Below, piece after piece: positions 42,452 through 52,349 of a stretch of 64,000 bases of DNA. The stretch is taken from assembly GCF_036014195.1 (NCBI RefSeq), contig NZ_CP107918.1, forward strand, positions 4,464,001 through 4,528,000, read 5' to 3'. The position numbers and the translations under genes were made by a program. This DNA is from Streptomyces sp. NBC_00442. Lineage in GTDB: Bacteria; Actinomycetota; Actinomycetes; Streptomycetales; Streptomycetaceae. Below the pieces are notes generated by a model. The model was not told where the DNA came from and ran no database searches. It was given only the letters and a program-made list of their open reading frames with translations. How positions within the stretch are numbered: position 1 is the first letter of the stretch; each line of letters opens with the position of its first letter.

Positions 42452-42477
42452 GGGGAGCCGCACCCTCGCGTGCGGGG

Positions 42478-43803
42478 TCACTCGCCGGCGTCGCGGAACA
42501 CCGCCGCCCGCACCCACCCGCTGTGCGCCGCGGTCCGCAGCACCCCGCGGAGCAGCGTCCGGGCCAGGCGGCTGTCGGAGGTCGCCGAGCGGGTGGTGCG
42601 CAGCGACCTCGCGACCGCCTCGAAGCCGTAGGCGCGCATCTCGCTCTCGTACGCCGCGATCGCCTGCACCGGGTCGCGGCGCCGGGCGAGGAGCCGGCTC
42701 AGGAGGCGGGCGTCGCGCAGGGCGGTGGTGGCGCCGGTGCCGCCGAGCGCGGGCATGCCGTGGATGGCGTCGCCGAGCAGCGTCACAGGCCCCGGCGGCC
42801 ACGCACGGACGGGCCGCATGCCGAGCATCCGTACCGGCGCCACGCTGTCCGGGTCGGCTTCGGCGACCAGGCGGACCAGGGCCGGATGCCAGTGGGCGAT
42901 GCGTTCGGCGACCACGGCGCGCAGCGCCTTGCCGTCGAGGTGCTCGACGTCCCTGGGGTAGGCGGCGGTCTTGGCGACGTACGTCCACACCACGTGGGAG
43001 CGGTGGCGGGCGAGCAGCGGGCCGTCCGCGAGGGCCGCGTGGACGCCGAGGTCGGCCTCGGCGCCCGCGTACAGGCCGTCGATCCGCGGGCGGCCGTGCG
43101 CGGTGGCGCGTCCGGCCGTGCAGAACATCGCGTCCGCGCGCGGGGTGAGGACCGAGGTCGACGCGGCCGTCAGGGGTTCGGGCAGCTCGTCGGCCCGCGC
43201 GCCGGACAGGTCGAGGCTGCCGGTCACGGCGAGCACCTGGGTGTCGGTGCGCACGGCGTGCGGCAGGAGCTGGCCGCGTACCCGGGAGTCCGCGCCGTCC
43301 GCGCCGGCGAGCAGGTCGCCGTGGGCGGTGGAGCCGTCGGAGAAGTGCGCGCGGATCGCACTCCCGCCGCCGGCGCCGTCGTCGTCCGTGAGCTCGTACC
43401 GCACGAACTCCCGGTCGAAATGGACCAGATGACCGTCGAGGCCGGTGAGCAGGACGCGGCGCAGGGCGCCGGCGCTGGTCGCGTGCGAGGAGTGCTGCGG
43501 CGCGCGGCCCGCGGCGGGCTGCGGCAGGACGAGCAGTTCCCGCAGCCGCTCGGTGACGAAGACGGACCGCCCGCCGCTCTCCGTGCCCGCCGTGAACACC
43601 TCCCACGCCTCGGGCGGCAGGCACGCGTACAGGGCGCGCGCTCCCTGCGGGCCGATGCGGACGCGGTGGTCCTCGCCGTCGCCGGCGCGCGCCGGGCCGC
43701 GCTCGTACACCGCGAAGCCCAGGCCTGCCTTGCGCAGCCCCTGGGCCAGACAGAGCCCCCCAATGCCGCCGCCGATGATCAGGACGTGCGGTGTGCCGGT
43801 CAT
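42478..43803 (-). CDS. FAD-dependent aromatic-type monooxygenase
   Basis: From ATG 43803 the product is 441 residues. It has the FAD motif VLIIGGGIGGLCLAQGLRKAGLGFAVYERG, a DGADSRVR (the DG motif) and a GDAIHGMPALGGTGATTALRDARLLSRLL second FAD motif. This is the layout of para-hydroxybenzoate-hydroxylase-like group A flavoprotein monooxygenases. These act on phenols or on polyketide-type rings. It shares no operon with the neighbour on its right (46-base gap, same strand, EamA gene upstream), though co-transcription with the transporter is possible. Confidence 0.88.
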   Translation of the reverse strand: MTGTPHVLIIGGGIGGLCLAQGLRKAGLGFAVYERGPARAGDGEDHRVRIGPQGARALYACLPPEAWEVFTAGTESGGRSVFVTERLRELLVLPQPAAGRAPQHSSHATSAGALRRVLLTGLDGHLVHFDREFVRYELTDDDGAGGGSAIRAHFSDGSTAHGDLLAGADGADSRVRGQLLPHAVRTDTQVLAVTGSLDLSGARADELPEPLTAASTSVLTPRADAMFCTAGRATAHGRPRIDGLYAGAEADLGVHAALADGPLLARHRSHVVWTYVAKTAAYPRDVEHLDGKALRAVVAERIAHWHPALVRLVAEADPDSVAPVRMLGMRPVRAWPPGPVTLLGDAIHGMPALGGTGATTALRDARLLSRLLARRRDPVQAIAAYESEMRAYGFEAVARSLRTTRSATSDSRLARTLLRGVLRTAAHSGWVRAAVFRDAGE

Positions 43804-43849
43804 GGCGCCCCCTTCGTCGAGGCGCAACCTAGCGATGGGCCGCCCGGTG

Positions 43850-44695
43850 TCAACCCGCCCGCAGCATCAGGCCGATGCCCACCACGAGCAGGCCCGCCGC
43901 GGCGATCCGCGGGGCGCCGAAGCGTTCCTTGAAGAAGAGCGCGCCGATCGCCGCGCCCACGATGATCGACGATTCGCGCAGCGCCGCGACCGGGGCGAGC
44001 GGCGCCCTGGTCTGCGCCCACAGGACGAGCCCGTACGCGCTGACCGACAGGGCCGCGCCGAGCAGGCCGCGCGCCGCGAACGGGCGCAGCTGCGCGTACA
44101 GGGCTGGGCCGCGCGCGTACAGGGCGTACGCGGGGATCACCAGGCCCTGGAGGAGCATCAGCCAGGCGATGTAGCCGAACGAGGAGCCCGAGGCCCGCAC
44201 GCCGACGCCGTCGACGACGGTGTATCCGGCGATGGCGAGCCCGGTGGCGAGGGCCGCGAGGATGGCGGCCCAGTGCGGCCGCGAGCCGCGCAGGCCCCAC
44301 AGCGCGACACCGACGAGACCGGCGCACGACACCGCCACGCCCGCCGTCTGCCAGGCGTTCGGCGTCTCGTGCACGAACACCGCGGCGAGCACCGTCACCA
44401 CCAGCGGCGCGGTGCCGCGCGCGATGGGATACATCTGCCCGAAGTCGCCCAGGGTGAAGGAGCGCATCAACAGCAGCATGTAGGCGATGTGCAGCACCGT
44501 CGACACCAGCAGGTACGGCCAGGCTCCGGCGGCGGGCAGCGCCACGAACGGCAGCGCGAGCAGACCGATCAGCGCGCCGCCGCCACCTATCAGGGTGAAC
44601 GAGAGCAGCTGGTCCTTGAGGTGGTGGGCGAGCGCGTTCCAACTGGCGTGCGTGACGGCGGCGAGCAGCACCGCGCACGTGACGGTCACGGTCAC
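43850..44695 (-). CDS. EamA/DMT-family transporter
   Basis: The 281-residue product has ten predicted helices in two EamA-type halves, for example LLAAVTHASWNALAHHLKD and MYPIARGTAPLVVTVLAAVFVHE in the first and PVAALRESSIIVGAAIGALFFKERFGAPRIAAAGLLVVGIGLML in the second. The TFKERFG-like end is typical. Such proteins move small metabolites such as amino acids or purines. It may form an operon with the FAD monooxygenase 46 bases downstream. Confidence 0.87.
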   Translation of the reverse strand: MTVTVTCAVLLAAVTHASWNALAHHLKDQLLSFTLIGGGGALIGLLALPFVALPAAGAWPYLLVSTVLHIAYMLLLMRSFTLGDFGQMYPIARGTAPLVVTVLAAVFVHETPNAWQTAGVAVSCAGLVGVALWGLRGSRPHWAAILAALATGLAIAGYTVVDGVGVRASGSSFGYIAWLMLLQGLVIPAYALYARGPALYAQLRPFAARGLLGAALSVSAYGLVLWAQTRAPLAPVAALRESSIIVGAAIGALFFKERFGAPRIAAAGLLVVGIGLMLRAG

Positions 44696-44822
44696 GTGCG
44701 CCGCCCGCGCGCCTCGTGGGAGTGTTCCTGAGAGCTCATGCCCCGCACGCTAGTAGTGCGTGTACGGACCACCCGGGCCGGGGTCGGCAGGCCCGCCGGG
44801 GCCGCCGAGCCGCCCGCCGGGG

Positions 44823-46475
44823 TCAGCCCGCCATGAGCACCTGCGCGACGATGGGGCCCGCCGCGTCGCCGCCGTGTCCGCCGGACTGGACGAGGCCGGC
44901 GGCGGCAAGGCCGTTGCCGTAGCCCGTGAACCAGCTGTTGGCCTTGCCCTGCTGGTCGACCTCCGCCGATCCGGTCTTGGCGCCCTTGGTGCCGGGGACC
45001 TGGGCCATCGCTTTGACGGCCGTGCCCTCGCCGACGGTCGCCGCGTGCATCATCTGCTGGAGCTGGGTGGCGACGGAGCCCGGGAGCGGCTTGGCGGTGG
45101 CGATCTGGCGGCCGTCCAGGTCCTTGGGTACGAGGATCGGCTGGTGGAAGCCGCCGTTGATCACGGTGGCGGCCACCGACGCCATGTCGAGCGGGCTCAT
45201 CTGGACCTTGCCCTGCCCGATGTAGGAGGCGGCCGTCTCCACGCCGGACGACTCGGGCACGCTGCCGTCGAAGGACGTCAGGCCGCCGATCTTCCAGTTG
45301 TTCTGCCCGAGCCCGAAGTAGTCGCGGGCCGTCTGTCCCAGGGCGGTGTCGGCGATGCCCTTGTCGTCGAGGGGCTTCACCGGCTTGATGAAAGCGGTGT
45401 TGCAGGACTTGGCGAAGGCCCGGGTGAGGGTGGCGTTCGTGAGTGAGAAGTCGTCCAGGTTGTGGAAGGTGTAGCCCTTCCACGGCACGGTCGAGGGACA
45501 CTCCACCTTCTCGTTGGCGCCGCCCAGACCATTGTTCATGATCATCGTGGCCGTGATGATCTTCATGGTGGAGCCGGGTGCGACCGCGGCCTGCAACGAC
45601 GCCGGGAACTTGTCGGCCCGGTTGTCCGCGATCGCCCGTATCTCACCCGTGCTCGGCTTCACCGCGACCACCGAGGACTCGCCGAAGCGCTTCACCGCCG
45701 ACTCCGCGGCGGCCTGCACGTCCGCGTCGAGCGTCGTCCTCAGCTTGCCGGGGGAGCCCTTCTGAAGGGTGATCAGGGTCCGTGCCGGGGTGCCGGTGCC
45801 GGTGGTGTCGCCCTGGATCTGGAGCTCGATGCCGGGCGTGCCGTTCACCTTGGCGCCGTACTTCTCGCGCAGCCCGTCCAGGATCGCGCCGAGCGAGGGG
45901 TACTTCTCCTTGGTCAGCGGACGGTCCTTGTAGTCGACGGCCTCGATCTCGGGGTTCTGCGCCCTGCCCGTCACCAGGTGCTCGCCCGCCTTCAGCTGCG
46001 GATGCAGGACGGCGGGCTGCCAGTCCACCAGCGGCTTGAACGTGGACTGGCCCCGCACGACGGTCAGTTGGGAGGCGTAGGACAGCGGAGCCGTCTTTCC
46101 CTCGAAGGACACCTGGGCCTTCACCGTGTACGGCACGACCGCGCCGTTGGGCGTGCCCGGCGTGACCTGGACATCGGTGATGTGCGCCGTGTCGCGGTAC
46201 CCGGTCAGGGCGGTGGCCGCGGCGCCCTGGTTGTTGGTCAGGGCCGCCGCGGCGGTCGCGTCGCCCTTGGCCCAGGCCTGGAGGAAGTCGGTCGACGTCT
46301 GCTTGATCTCGTCCGCGCCCAGCGGCCCGGTGCGGGCCGGCGCCCCTTGCGTGCGGTGCTGCGAGGACCCGCCGCTCCCGTCGTCGCTCACCAGCGCGTA
46401 CCCCCCGTACGCCACGCCGCCGGCGACCACCATGAACACTCCGCCTGCGATGGCGACCTTCGCTCCACTGCGCAT
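44823..46475 (-). CDS. penicillin-binding transpeptidase with NTF2-like N-terminal domain
   Basis: The 550-residue product has a signal anchor (KVAIAGGVFMVVAGGVAYGGYAL), an NTF2-like (MecA-type) region at about residues 50-150, a dimerisation part, and the transpeptidase domain. The active-site motifs are STMK (Ser 302), SCN (Ser 357) and KTG (Lys 500). It cross-links peptidoglycan outside the membrane. It belongs to the class B group found near Pmt and RsmI in streptomycetes. Confidence 0.9.
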   Translation of the reverse strand: MRSGAKVAIAGGVFMVVAGGVAYGGYALVSDDGSGGSSQHRTQGAPARTGPLGADEIKQTSTDFLQAWAKGDATAAAALTNNQGAAATALTGYRDTAHITDVQVTPGTPNGAVVPYTVKAQVSFEGKTAPLSYASQLTVVRGQSTFKPLVDWQPAVLHPQLKAGEHLVTGRAQNPEIEAVDYKDRPLTKEKYPSLGAILDGLREKYGAKVNGTPGIELQIQGDTTGTGTPARTLITLQKGSPGKLRTTLDADVQAAAESAVKRFGESSVVAVKPSTGEIRAIADNRADKFPASLQAAVAPGSTMKIITATMIMNNGLGGANEKVECPSTVPWKGYTFHNLDDFSLTNATLTRAFAKSCNTAFIKPVKPLDDKGIADTALGQTARDYFGLGQNNWKIGGLTSFDGSVPESSGVETAASYIGQGKVQMSPLDMASVAATVINGGFHQPILVPKDLDGRQIATAKPLPGSVATQLQQMMHAATVGEGTAVKAMAQVPGTKGAKTGSAEVDQQGKANSWFTGYGNGLAAAGLVQSGGHGGDAAGPIVAQVLMAG

Positions 46476-46609
46476 CCCGCAGTTCCCCTCCCCAGGAGTC
46501 CCCCGAACCTCTTGAACATGTTCAAGGGGTTACTTGCGGGTGACTCTACGGGACGACGGTGACAGCGGGGTCGGCACGTGTCCTAACGGTTACCGGAACG
46601 CGACCGGCA

Positions 46610-48436
46610 TCACACCCAGCTGTCCAGCCACATGCGGCTGCGCCACGCGTCGATGGGGATCGCCGTACCGGTGTAGATCGGCCAGAAGTACACGAAGTTC
46701 CACACGATGAGGAGCACCAGCACCCCGGCTCCGATCGCACCCACCGCGCGCCGCCGCTCCGCACGGCCGAGCCCGGGTTCGACCGTCGCGGCGGCTCCTT
46801 CGGTCGCGCCCTGGGGTGGCCCGATGATCGCGCCGATCATCATCGTTACCGCCAGACACAGGAACGGCACGAACACGACCGCGTAGAAGAAGAAGATCGT
46901 CCGCTCCTGGTACATCAGCCAGGGCAGGAACCCGGCGCCGATGCCGCACGCGATCGCGCCCGCCCGCCAGTCGCGCCGGAAGATCCAGCGCCACAGGACG
47001 TACAGGAGCGCGAAGCAGCCGGCCCACCACAGCAGCGGGGTGCCGAGCGCGAGGACCTCGGAGGCGCACTTGGCGCCCGCGTCCGAGGGGCAGCCGCCAG
47101 TGCCGGGGCTCGGGCTCTCGTAGTAGTACGAGACCGGGCGGCCGTCGACCAGCCAGCTCCACGGGTTCGACTGGTAGGTGTGGCCCTCGGTGAGGCCGAC
47201 GTGGAAGCTGTAGACCTCGGTCTCGTAATGCCAGAAGCTGCGCAGTGAGGCGGGCACCCAGCTCATGTCGAACTGCGGCAGGTGGTTGATCGTGCCGATG
47301 AGCGGCAGCTTGATGTGGTCGGGGGACAGGCCCGCGCGGCCGTCCGCCCAGTGCCGCCCGTACCCCTTGTCGGTGACGAACCAGCCCGTCCACGACACCA
47401 TGTACGTGACGATCGCGACCGGCACGGTGGAGACGAACGCCCAGAACGCGTCCCGGCGCAGCACCGCCCGGTAGGGGCTGACCGCGCCCGCCGTGCGCCG
47501 TGCGCCCGCGTCCCACAGGACCGCCATCACGCAGAAGAAGACCAGGATGTACAGGCCGTTCCACTTGGTGCCGCAGGCCAGGCCCAGCATCAGCCCGGCC
47601 GCGATCCGCCAGGGCCGCCATCCGAACCGCAGGCCCGCGGCGATCTCCGCGTCCGGGCGCAGCCGCCCCTCCTCGTCCTCGGGCAGCGCGGCCGCGAGCC
47701 TGGCTCTCGTACGGTCGCGGTCGACGAGGAGGCAGCCGAACGCGGCCACCACGAAGAACATCAGGACGGTGTCGAGCAGCGCGGTGCGGCTCATCACGAA
47801 GTGCAGCCCGTCGACCGCGAGCAGGGTGCCGGCGAGGCAGCCGAGGAACGTCGAGCGGAACAGGCGGCGTCCGATGCGGCAGATCAGCAGCACCGACAGG
47901 GTGCCGAGCACGGCCACCATGAACCGCCAGCCGAGCGGCGTGAAGCCGAAGCCGAACAGCTTCTCGCCGATGCCGATCACGTACTTGCCGACCGGCGGGT
48001 GCACCACGTAGCCCGGCGCGCTCGGCACCGAGATGAGGTCGGGGTTGGCGAGGATCGACTTGTCGATGTCCTTCGGCCAGTCGCCCTCGTAGCCCTGGTT
48101 GATGAGCGCCCAGGCGTCCTTGGCGTAGTACGTCTCGTCGAATATCACCGCGTCCGGGGAGCCCAGCTTCCAGAACCGCATGAGCCCCGCGACGAGCGTC
48201 ACCAGGAGCGGCCCGGCCCACGCCGACCAGCGCACGATGCGCACGCCCCACAGCGGAGGGATGCCGAGGACCGTCCACAGCTGGCCCGGTGGCCGGGTGA
48301 ACGGCGGCACCAGACGCTCCCGCAGTCCGGTCGTCGGCCGCACGACATGGCCGAACCGGCGCATGCGGTGCTGCCAGGAGGGCGGTTCTTCCCCGGCGTC
48401 GTGGCCCGGCAGGGTCGGTGGCGCAGTACTGGTCAC
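46610..48436 (-). CDS. pmt: protein O-mannosyltransferase (Pmt)
   Basis: The 608-residue product is a GT-C membrane enzyme. LGSPDAVIFDETYYAKDAWALINQGYEGDWP has the Asp-Glu pair of the first outer loop, and VHPPVGKYVIGIGEKLFGFGFTPLGWR, MSRTALLDTVLMFF and CGTKWNGLY are conserved in dolichyl/polyprenyl-phosphate-mannose protein mannosyltransferases. It adds mannose to exported proteins; in S. coelicolor Pmt also glycosylates the phage phiC31 receptor. It is divergent from rsmI. Confidence 0.92.
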   Translation of the reverse strand: MTSTAPPTLPGHDAGEEPPSWQHRMRRFGHVVRPTTGLRERLVPPFTRPPGQLWTVLGIPPLWGVRIVRWSAWAGPLLVTLVAGLMRFWKLGSPDAVIFDETYYAKDAWALINQGYEGDWPKDIDKSILANPDLISVPSAPGYVVHPPVGKYVIGIGEKLFGFGFTPLGWRFMVAVLGTLSVLLICRIGRRLFRSTFLGCLAGTLLAVDGLHFVMSRTALLDTVLMFFVVAAFGCLLVDRDRTRARLAAALPEDEEGRLRPDAEIAAGLRFGWRPWRIAAGLMLGLACGTKWNGLYILVFFCVMAVLWDAGARRTAGAVSPYRAVLRRDAFWAFVSTVPVAIVTYMVSWTGWFVTDKGYGRHWADGRAGLSPDHIKLPLIGTINHLPQFDMSWVPASLRSFWHYETEVYSFHVGLTEGHTYQSNPWSWLVDGRPVSYYYESPSPGTGGCPSDAGAKCASEVLALGTPLLWWAGCFALLYVLWRWIFRRDWRAGAIACGIGAGFLPWLMYQERTIFFFYAVVFVPFLCLAVTMMIGAIIGPPQGATEGAAATVEPGLGRAERRRAVGAIGAGVLVLLIVWNFVYFWPIYTGTAIPIDAWRSRMWLDSWV

Positions 48437-48521
48437 CGCGCCATCGTAGGGAACTCACCTATGGGAGTCCCGTGGCCGGGCCCGGCGACCTCGGCCTCGC
48501 GGGGCTGCGAGGATGGTCGGT

Positions 48522-49400
48522 GTGACTGGAACACTCGTACTCGCAGGCACCCCCATCGGTGACACGGCGGACGCCCCGCCCCGGCTGGCCGCCGAGCTGG
48601 AGCGGGCCGACGTCGTGGCCGCCGAGGACACCCGGCGGCTCCGCCGGCTGACCCAGGCGCTCGGGGTGCACACCCAGGGCCGGGTCGTGTCCTACTTCGA
48701 GGGCAACGAGTCGGCGCGCACGCCGGAGCTCGTCGAGGCGCTCGAAGGCGGCGCCCGGGTGCTGCTCGTCACCGACGCCGGCATGCCCTCGGTGTCCGAC
48801 CCCGGCTACCGCCTGGTCGCGGCCTGCGTCGAGAAGGACATCAAGGTCACGGCGGTGCCGGGCCCCTCCGCCGTGCTGACCGCGCTCGCCCTGTCCGGGC
48901 TGCCCGTCGACCGGTTCTGCTTCGAGGGCTTCCTGCCGCGCAAGGCGGGCGAGCGCCTCGGCCGGCTGCGCGAGGTCGCCGACGAGCGGCGCACCCTCGT
49001 CTACTTCGAGGCCCCGCACCGCCTCGACGACACCCTCGCCGCGATGGCCGAGGTGTTCGGCGCCGAGCGGCGCGCGGCGGTGTGCCGGGAGCTGACCAAG
49101 ACGTACGAGGAGGTCAAGCGCGGCCCGCTCAAGGACCTCGCGGCCTGGGCGGCCGAGGGGGTGCGCGGCGAGATCACCGTGGTGGTCGAGGGCGCCCCCG
49201 ACACCGGACCGGCCGACCTCGACGCGGCCGAGCTGGTGCGCCGGGTGCAGGTGCGCGAGGAGGCGGGGGAGCGCCGCAAGGAGGCCATCGCGGCGGTCGC
49301 CGTCGAGACCGGTCTACCCAAGCGCGAGGTCTTCGACGCGGTGGTGGCGGCAAAGAACGCGGCACGTCAGAGCCCTGCGGACGGTAAAGGACTATCGTAA
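48522..49400 (+). CDS. rsmI: 16S rRNA (cytidine-1402-2'-O)-methyltransferase RsmI
   Basis: GTG 48522 is preferred: GAGG lies nine bases upstream, and the protein then starts MTGTLVLAGTPIGD, the usual N-terminus. The product is 292 residues with the RsmI/tetrapyrrole-methylase fold: LVLAGTPIGDTADAP, AEDTRRLRRL, SYFEGNE, LLVTDAGMPSVSDPGYRLV and VPGPSAVLTALALSGL, all of which build the SAM and active site. It methylates C1402 in the ribosomal P site. Confidence 0.92.
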   Translation: MTGTLVLAGTPIGDTADAPPRLAAELERADVVAAEDTRRLRRLTQALGVHTQGRVVSYFEGNESARTPELVEALEGGARVLLVTDAGMPSVSDPGYRLVAACVEKDIKVTAVPGPSAVLTALALSGLPVDRFCFEGFLPRKAGERLGRLREVADERRTLVYFEAPHRLDDTLAAMAEVFGAERRAAVCRELTKTYEEVKRGPLKDLAAWAAEGVRGEITVVVEGAPDTGPADLDAAELVRRVQVREEAGERRKEAIAAVAVETGLPKREVFDAVVAAKNAARQSPADGKGLS

Positions 49401-49540
49401 AAAGTAAAACGCAGGCCGCGCAGCGGGGCGGGCAAAAGGACGCAGCTCTAGGAAAGGCCAAGTCCGTGCCAACTCTCGACAGCCCCTGATGCGTTTTGGC
49501 AGCGAAAGGCGTCTCCTGGACCGGGGACCTTTTCGCCCCC

Positions 49541-49580
49541 GCTCGCAAGAGCGCTCGCAAGAGCTTGTCCAGCGGACAAG
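49541..49580 (+). promoter_or_regulatory. three tandem hairpins in the leader of the zinc-ribbon gene
   Basis: GCTCGCAAGAGC occurs twice in direct succession (49541-49552 and 49553-49564); each is a 4-bp stem with a GCAA tetraloop of GNRA type. CTTGTCC-AGC-GGACAAG (49564-49580) follows as a 7-bp hairpin. They end four bases before AGGAG and 13 bases before the ATG at 49593. They may affect ribosome access or stability, or be a terminator of rsmI. Confidence 0.55.
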
Positions 49581-49592
49581 AGGAGCCGGCAC

Positions 49593-49955
49593 ATGAGTGA
49601 GATCGCTGAGACCACGGCACACGAGGCGTATGCCTTCGCGTGCATGAGGTGTGGATACGGCTGGGAACAGGCGTACGAGATAGAGCACCACGTAGACGCC
49701 ACGGGCCAGGCATTCGTCATATACAAGGCCAACGGCGACCGGGTGCCTTCCCCGCTGTCCGCCCCCACCTGCCTCAACTGCGGCGGACACGTGGTGCGCA
49801 TCATGCGCTCCGGGCGGGTGTCGTCCGCGCAGCAGGTCCAGCACCGTGCGTCCGCCCCGGCACAACCTGGGCCCCAGGAAGCGGCCGACGCCACCGGGAA
49901 GCCGGAGCACCACTGGCACCTGTCGGACCTCCTCCACCCCTTCCACCGCAAGTGA
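49593..49955 (+). CDS. zinc-ribbon protein of unknown function
   Basis: ATG 49593 after AGGAGCC gives 120 residues. It has CMRCGYGW (CxxC) and later CLNCGGHVV (CxxC), a four-Cys zinc ribbon at about residues 17-66, and a Pro/Gln-rich linker with a His-rich end (HHWHLSDLLHPFHRK). I do not recognise a named family. It could bind DNA, RNA or protein. It lies between rsmI and tatD on the same strand. Confidence 0.8.
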   Translation: MSEIAETTAHEAYAFACMRCGYGWEQAYEIEHHVDATGQAFVIYKANGDRVPSPLSAPTCLNCGGHVVRIMRSGRVSSAQQVQHRASAPAQPGPQEAADATGKPEHHWHLSDLLHPFHRK

Positions 49956-50028
49956 GCGGCCCGCACGGCGCATGACGACGAGGGGCGCGCGGAGTCACCG
50001 GACGCGCGCCTTTCGTAGGATCGGCGGC

Positions 50029-50904
50029 ATGAGTGCCGCCACGAAGGACGCCCCGCCCCCGCTGCCCGAGCCGCTCGGCGTGCCGGTGGCCGATTCGCAC
50101 ACCCACCTGGACATGCAGGACGGCACGGTCGAACAGGCCCTGGAGAAGGCCGCGGCCGTGGGCGTCACCACCGTGGTCCAGGTGGGCTGCGACGTGAAGG
50201 GCTCCCAGTGGGCCGCGGACACCGCCGAGGCGTACGCCGCCGTCCACGCGTCCGTCGCCCTGCACCCCAACGAGGCGCCCCGCATCGTCCTCGGTGACCC
50301 GGACGGCTGGTCGCGCCAGGGCGCGCGCGGCCCCGGCGGCGAAGGGGCCCTCGACGAGGCCCTCGCCGAGATCGAGCGGCTCGCCGCGCTGCCCTGGGTC
50401 AAGGCCGTCGGCGAGACCGGCCTCGACTACTTCCGCACCGGGCCCGAGGGCAAGGCCGCCCAGGAGCGGTCGTTCCGGGCGCACATCGAGATCGCCAAGC
50501 GGCGGAACAAGGCGCTCGTCATCCACGATCGCGAGGCGCACGCCGATGTGCTGCGCATTCTGCGCGAGGAAGGCGCCCCCGAACGCACCGTCTTCCACTG
50601 TTATTCCGGCGACGCGGAAATGGCCGAACTCTGCGCCGAATACGGGTACTTCATGTCCTTCGCGGGAAACATGACCTTCAAGAACGCGCAGCCGCTCAGG
50701 GACGCCCTGTCCGTCGCCCCCCTGGAACTCGTTCTCGTCGAGACGGATGCGCCGTTCCTCACGCCGGCGCCGTACCGCGGACGGCCCAATGCGCCGTATC
50801 TCATTCCGGTCACGGTGCGCGCCATGGCGGCCGTGAAGGGCATCGGTGAAGACGCGCTGGCCGCGGCGATCGCGGACAACACCGCGCGCGCGTTTGATTA
50901 CTGA
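50029..50904 (+). CDS. tatD: TatD-family metal-dependent hydrolase/DNase
   Basis: From ATG 50029 the product is 291 residues. It has the TIM-barrel amidohydrolase metal ligands: ADSHTHLD (HxH), VGETGLDYF (Glu), VIHDREAH (His), FHCYSGDAEMA (His), and VETDAPFLTP (Asp). These match TatD throughout, including the signature GETGLDY. TatD proteins are magnesium-dependent DNases with 3'-5' activity in repair or DNA turnover. A terminator follows it. Confidence 0.92.
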   Translation: MSAATKDAPPPLPEPLGVPVADSHTHLDMQDGTVEQALEKAAAVGVTTVVQVGCDVKGSQWAADTAEAYAAVHASVALHPNEAPRIVLGDPDGWSRQGARGPGGEGALDEALAEIERLAALPWVKAVGETGLDYFRTGPEGKAAQERSFRAHIEIAKRRNKALVIHDREAHADVLRILREEGAPERTVFHCYSGDAEMAELCAEYGYFMSFAGNMTFKNAQPLRDALSVAPLELVLVETDAPFLTPAPYRGRPNAPYLIPVTVRAMAAVKGIGEDALAAAIADNTARAFDY

Positions 50905-50917
50905 GCGATAACGAATT

Positions 50918-50940
50918 CCGGCCGCTCGGGGGGCGGCCGG
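50918..50940 (+). terminator. terminator after tatD
   Basis: CCGGCCGC and GCGGCCGG form an 8-bp stem with a 7-base loop, 14 bases after the tatD stop. Confidence 0.7.
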
Positions 50941-50985
50941 AGGGGCGCACAGGGTAGTGCCGCGCCACTGCGTAGTCGAGTCGCT

Positions 50986-51014
50986 TTGGAGAGTGACCCT
51001 CGCTCCGCTAGTGT
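50986..51014 (+). promoter_or_regulatory. sigma70-type (HrdB-like) promoter for rpfB
   Basis: TTGGAG (50986-50991), exactly 17 bases, TAGTGT (51009-51014). The spacing is ideal and both hexamers match HrdB-type consensus well. The start codon is 43 bases further on. Confidence 0.55.
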
Positions 51015-51056
51015 CCCGGCCCGCAGCATCGCCACCGGACCGGACCCTGGAGCGTC

Positions 51057-52349
51057 GTGAGCAGTTCGACGGGCAGTCACCGTGCCGCACGCGGCAGCCA
51101 GGACGGTTACGCGCGTGCGTACGCCGACCTCGACACCCAGATCGCCCCGCTGCCCGTGCCCGAGCCGCGCGCACCCGAGGCGCCGCGCCAGGACACGGAC
51201 GGCGGCGGGCGGGCCGGGGCGCGCCGCGCCGCCCGGCGCCGCAGGTCCTCGGGCGGACCCGACCGGCTGCGCCGCCTCATCCCGCAGGCCCTGGTCGTGG
51301 CGTTCCTCGCGGGCGGCACCTCCGCGTTCCTCGTCAGCGACAAGGCGGTCAAGCTCACCGTCGACGGCGTACCGCGCACCATGCACACCTTCGCCGACAG
51401 CGTCGAGGAACTCCTCGCCGACGAACACGTGCCGGTCGGCGCGCACGACATCGTGGCGCCGGGACGTGACGCCGAACTCGCCGGCGGCGACGAGGTGGTG
51501 GTGCGCTACGGCCGCCCCGTCCAGCTCACCCTCGACGGGCAGCGCCGCCAGGTGTGGACGACGGCCCGCACCGTGGAGGGCGCCCTGCGCCAGCTCGGCG
51601 TGCGCGCCGAGGGCGCCTACCTGTCGGCGTCCCGCTCCTCGGAGATCGGCCGCGCGGGCCTCGCCCTCGACGTACGCACCGAACGCTCGCTGACCTTCCT
51701 CGCCGACGGCCGCGAACACACCCTGCGCACCAACGCGGCCACCGTCGCCGAGGCCCTGGACGAGGCCGGGATCGACCTCCAGGGCCAGGACACCACCTCC
51801 GTCGCGCCCGCGTCCTTCCCGCGCGACGGGCAGACCGTCACCGTGATGCGGATCAGCGGCACCAAGGAGGTCCGCGAGGAACGCATCCCGTTCAGGACCG
51901 AGCGGGCCAAGGACGCGACGCTCTTCGCGGGCACCCAGGTCGTGGCCCGCCAGGGCGAGCCGGGCGTGCGCAGGGTCACGTACGCGCTGCGGACCGTCAA
52001 CGGCGTCCGGCAGAGACCGAGGAAGATCGCGGAGGAGATCGTCCGCGCCCCCGTCACGCAGCAGATCAAGATCGGCACCAAGGCGCTGCCGTCCTCGGTG
52101 GGCGGCGCCGACCACCTCAACTGGAGCGGCCTCGCCCACTGCGAGTCCGGTGGCCGCCCGAGCGCGCTCGACCCTTCGGGCACGTACGGCGGGCTGTACC
52201 AGTTCGACCCGGGGACCTGGCACGCGCTCGGCGGCAGCGGGCGGGCCGAGCAGGCGCCGGCCGGCGAGCAGACGTACCGGGCGAAGAAGCTCTTCGTGAG
52301 GCGGGGGGCGAGTCCGTGGCCGCACTGCGGCCGTAGGCTGTATCGGTGA
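51057..52349 (+). CDS. rpfB: RpfB-like resuscitation-promoting factor (DUF348-G5-transglycosylase)
   Basis: GTG 51057 after GGAGCG gives 430 residues. An N-terminal cytoplasmic basic part leads to one anchor helix ([20 protein letters not shown]). Three DUF348 repeats ([69 protein letters not shown]) and a G5 domain ([23 protein letters not shown]) follow. The C-terminal lysozyme-like domain has AHCESGG with the catalytic Glu, [16 protein letters not shown] and WPHC. It cuts peptidoglycan to restart growth of dormant cells or spores. It overlaps rsmA by GTGA. Confidence 0.88.
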   Translation: MSSSTGSHRAARGSQDGYARAYADLDTQIAPLPVPEPRAPEAPRQDTDGGGRAGARRAARRRRSSGGPDRLRRLIPQALVVAFLAGGTSAFLVSDKAVKLTVDGVPRTMHTFADSVEELLADEHVPVGAHDIVAPGRDAELAGGDEVVVRYGRPVQLTLDGQRRQVWTTARTVEGALRQLGVRAEGAYLSASRSSEIGRAGLALDVRTERSLTFLADGREHTLRTNAATVAEALDEAGIDLQGQDTTSVAPASFPRDGQTVTVMRISGTKEVREERIPFRTERAKDATLFAGTQVVARQGEPGVRRVTYALRTVNGVRQRPRKIAEEIVRAPVTQQIKIGTKALPSSVGGADHLNWSGLAHCESGGRPSALDPSGTYGGLYQFDPGTWHALGGSGRAEQAPAGEQTYRAKKLFVRRGASPWPHCGRRLYR

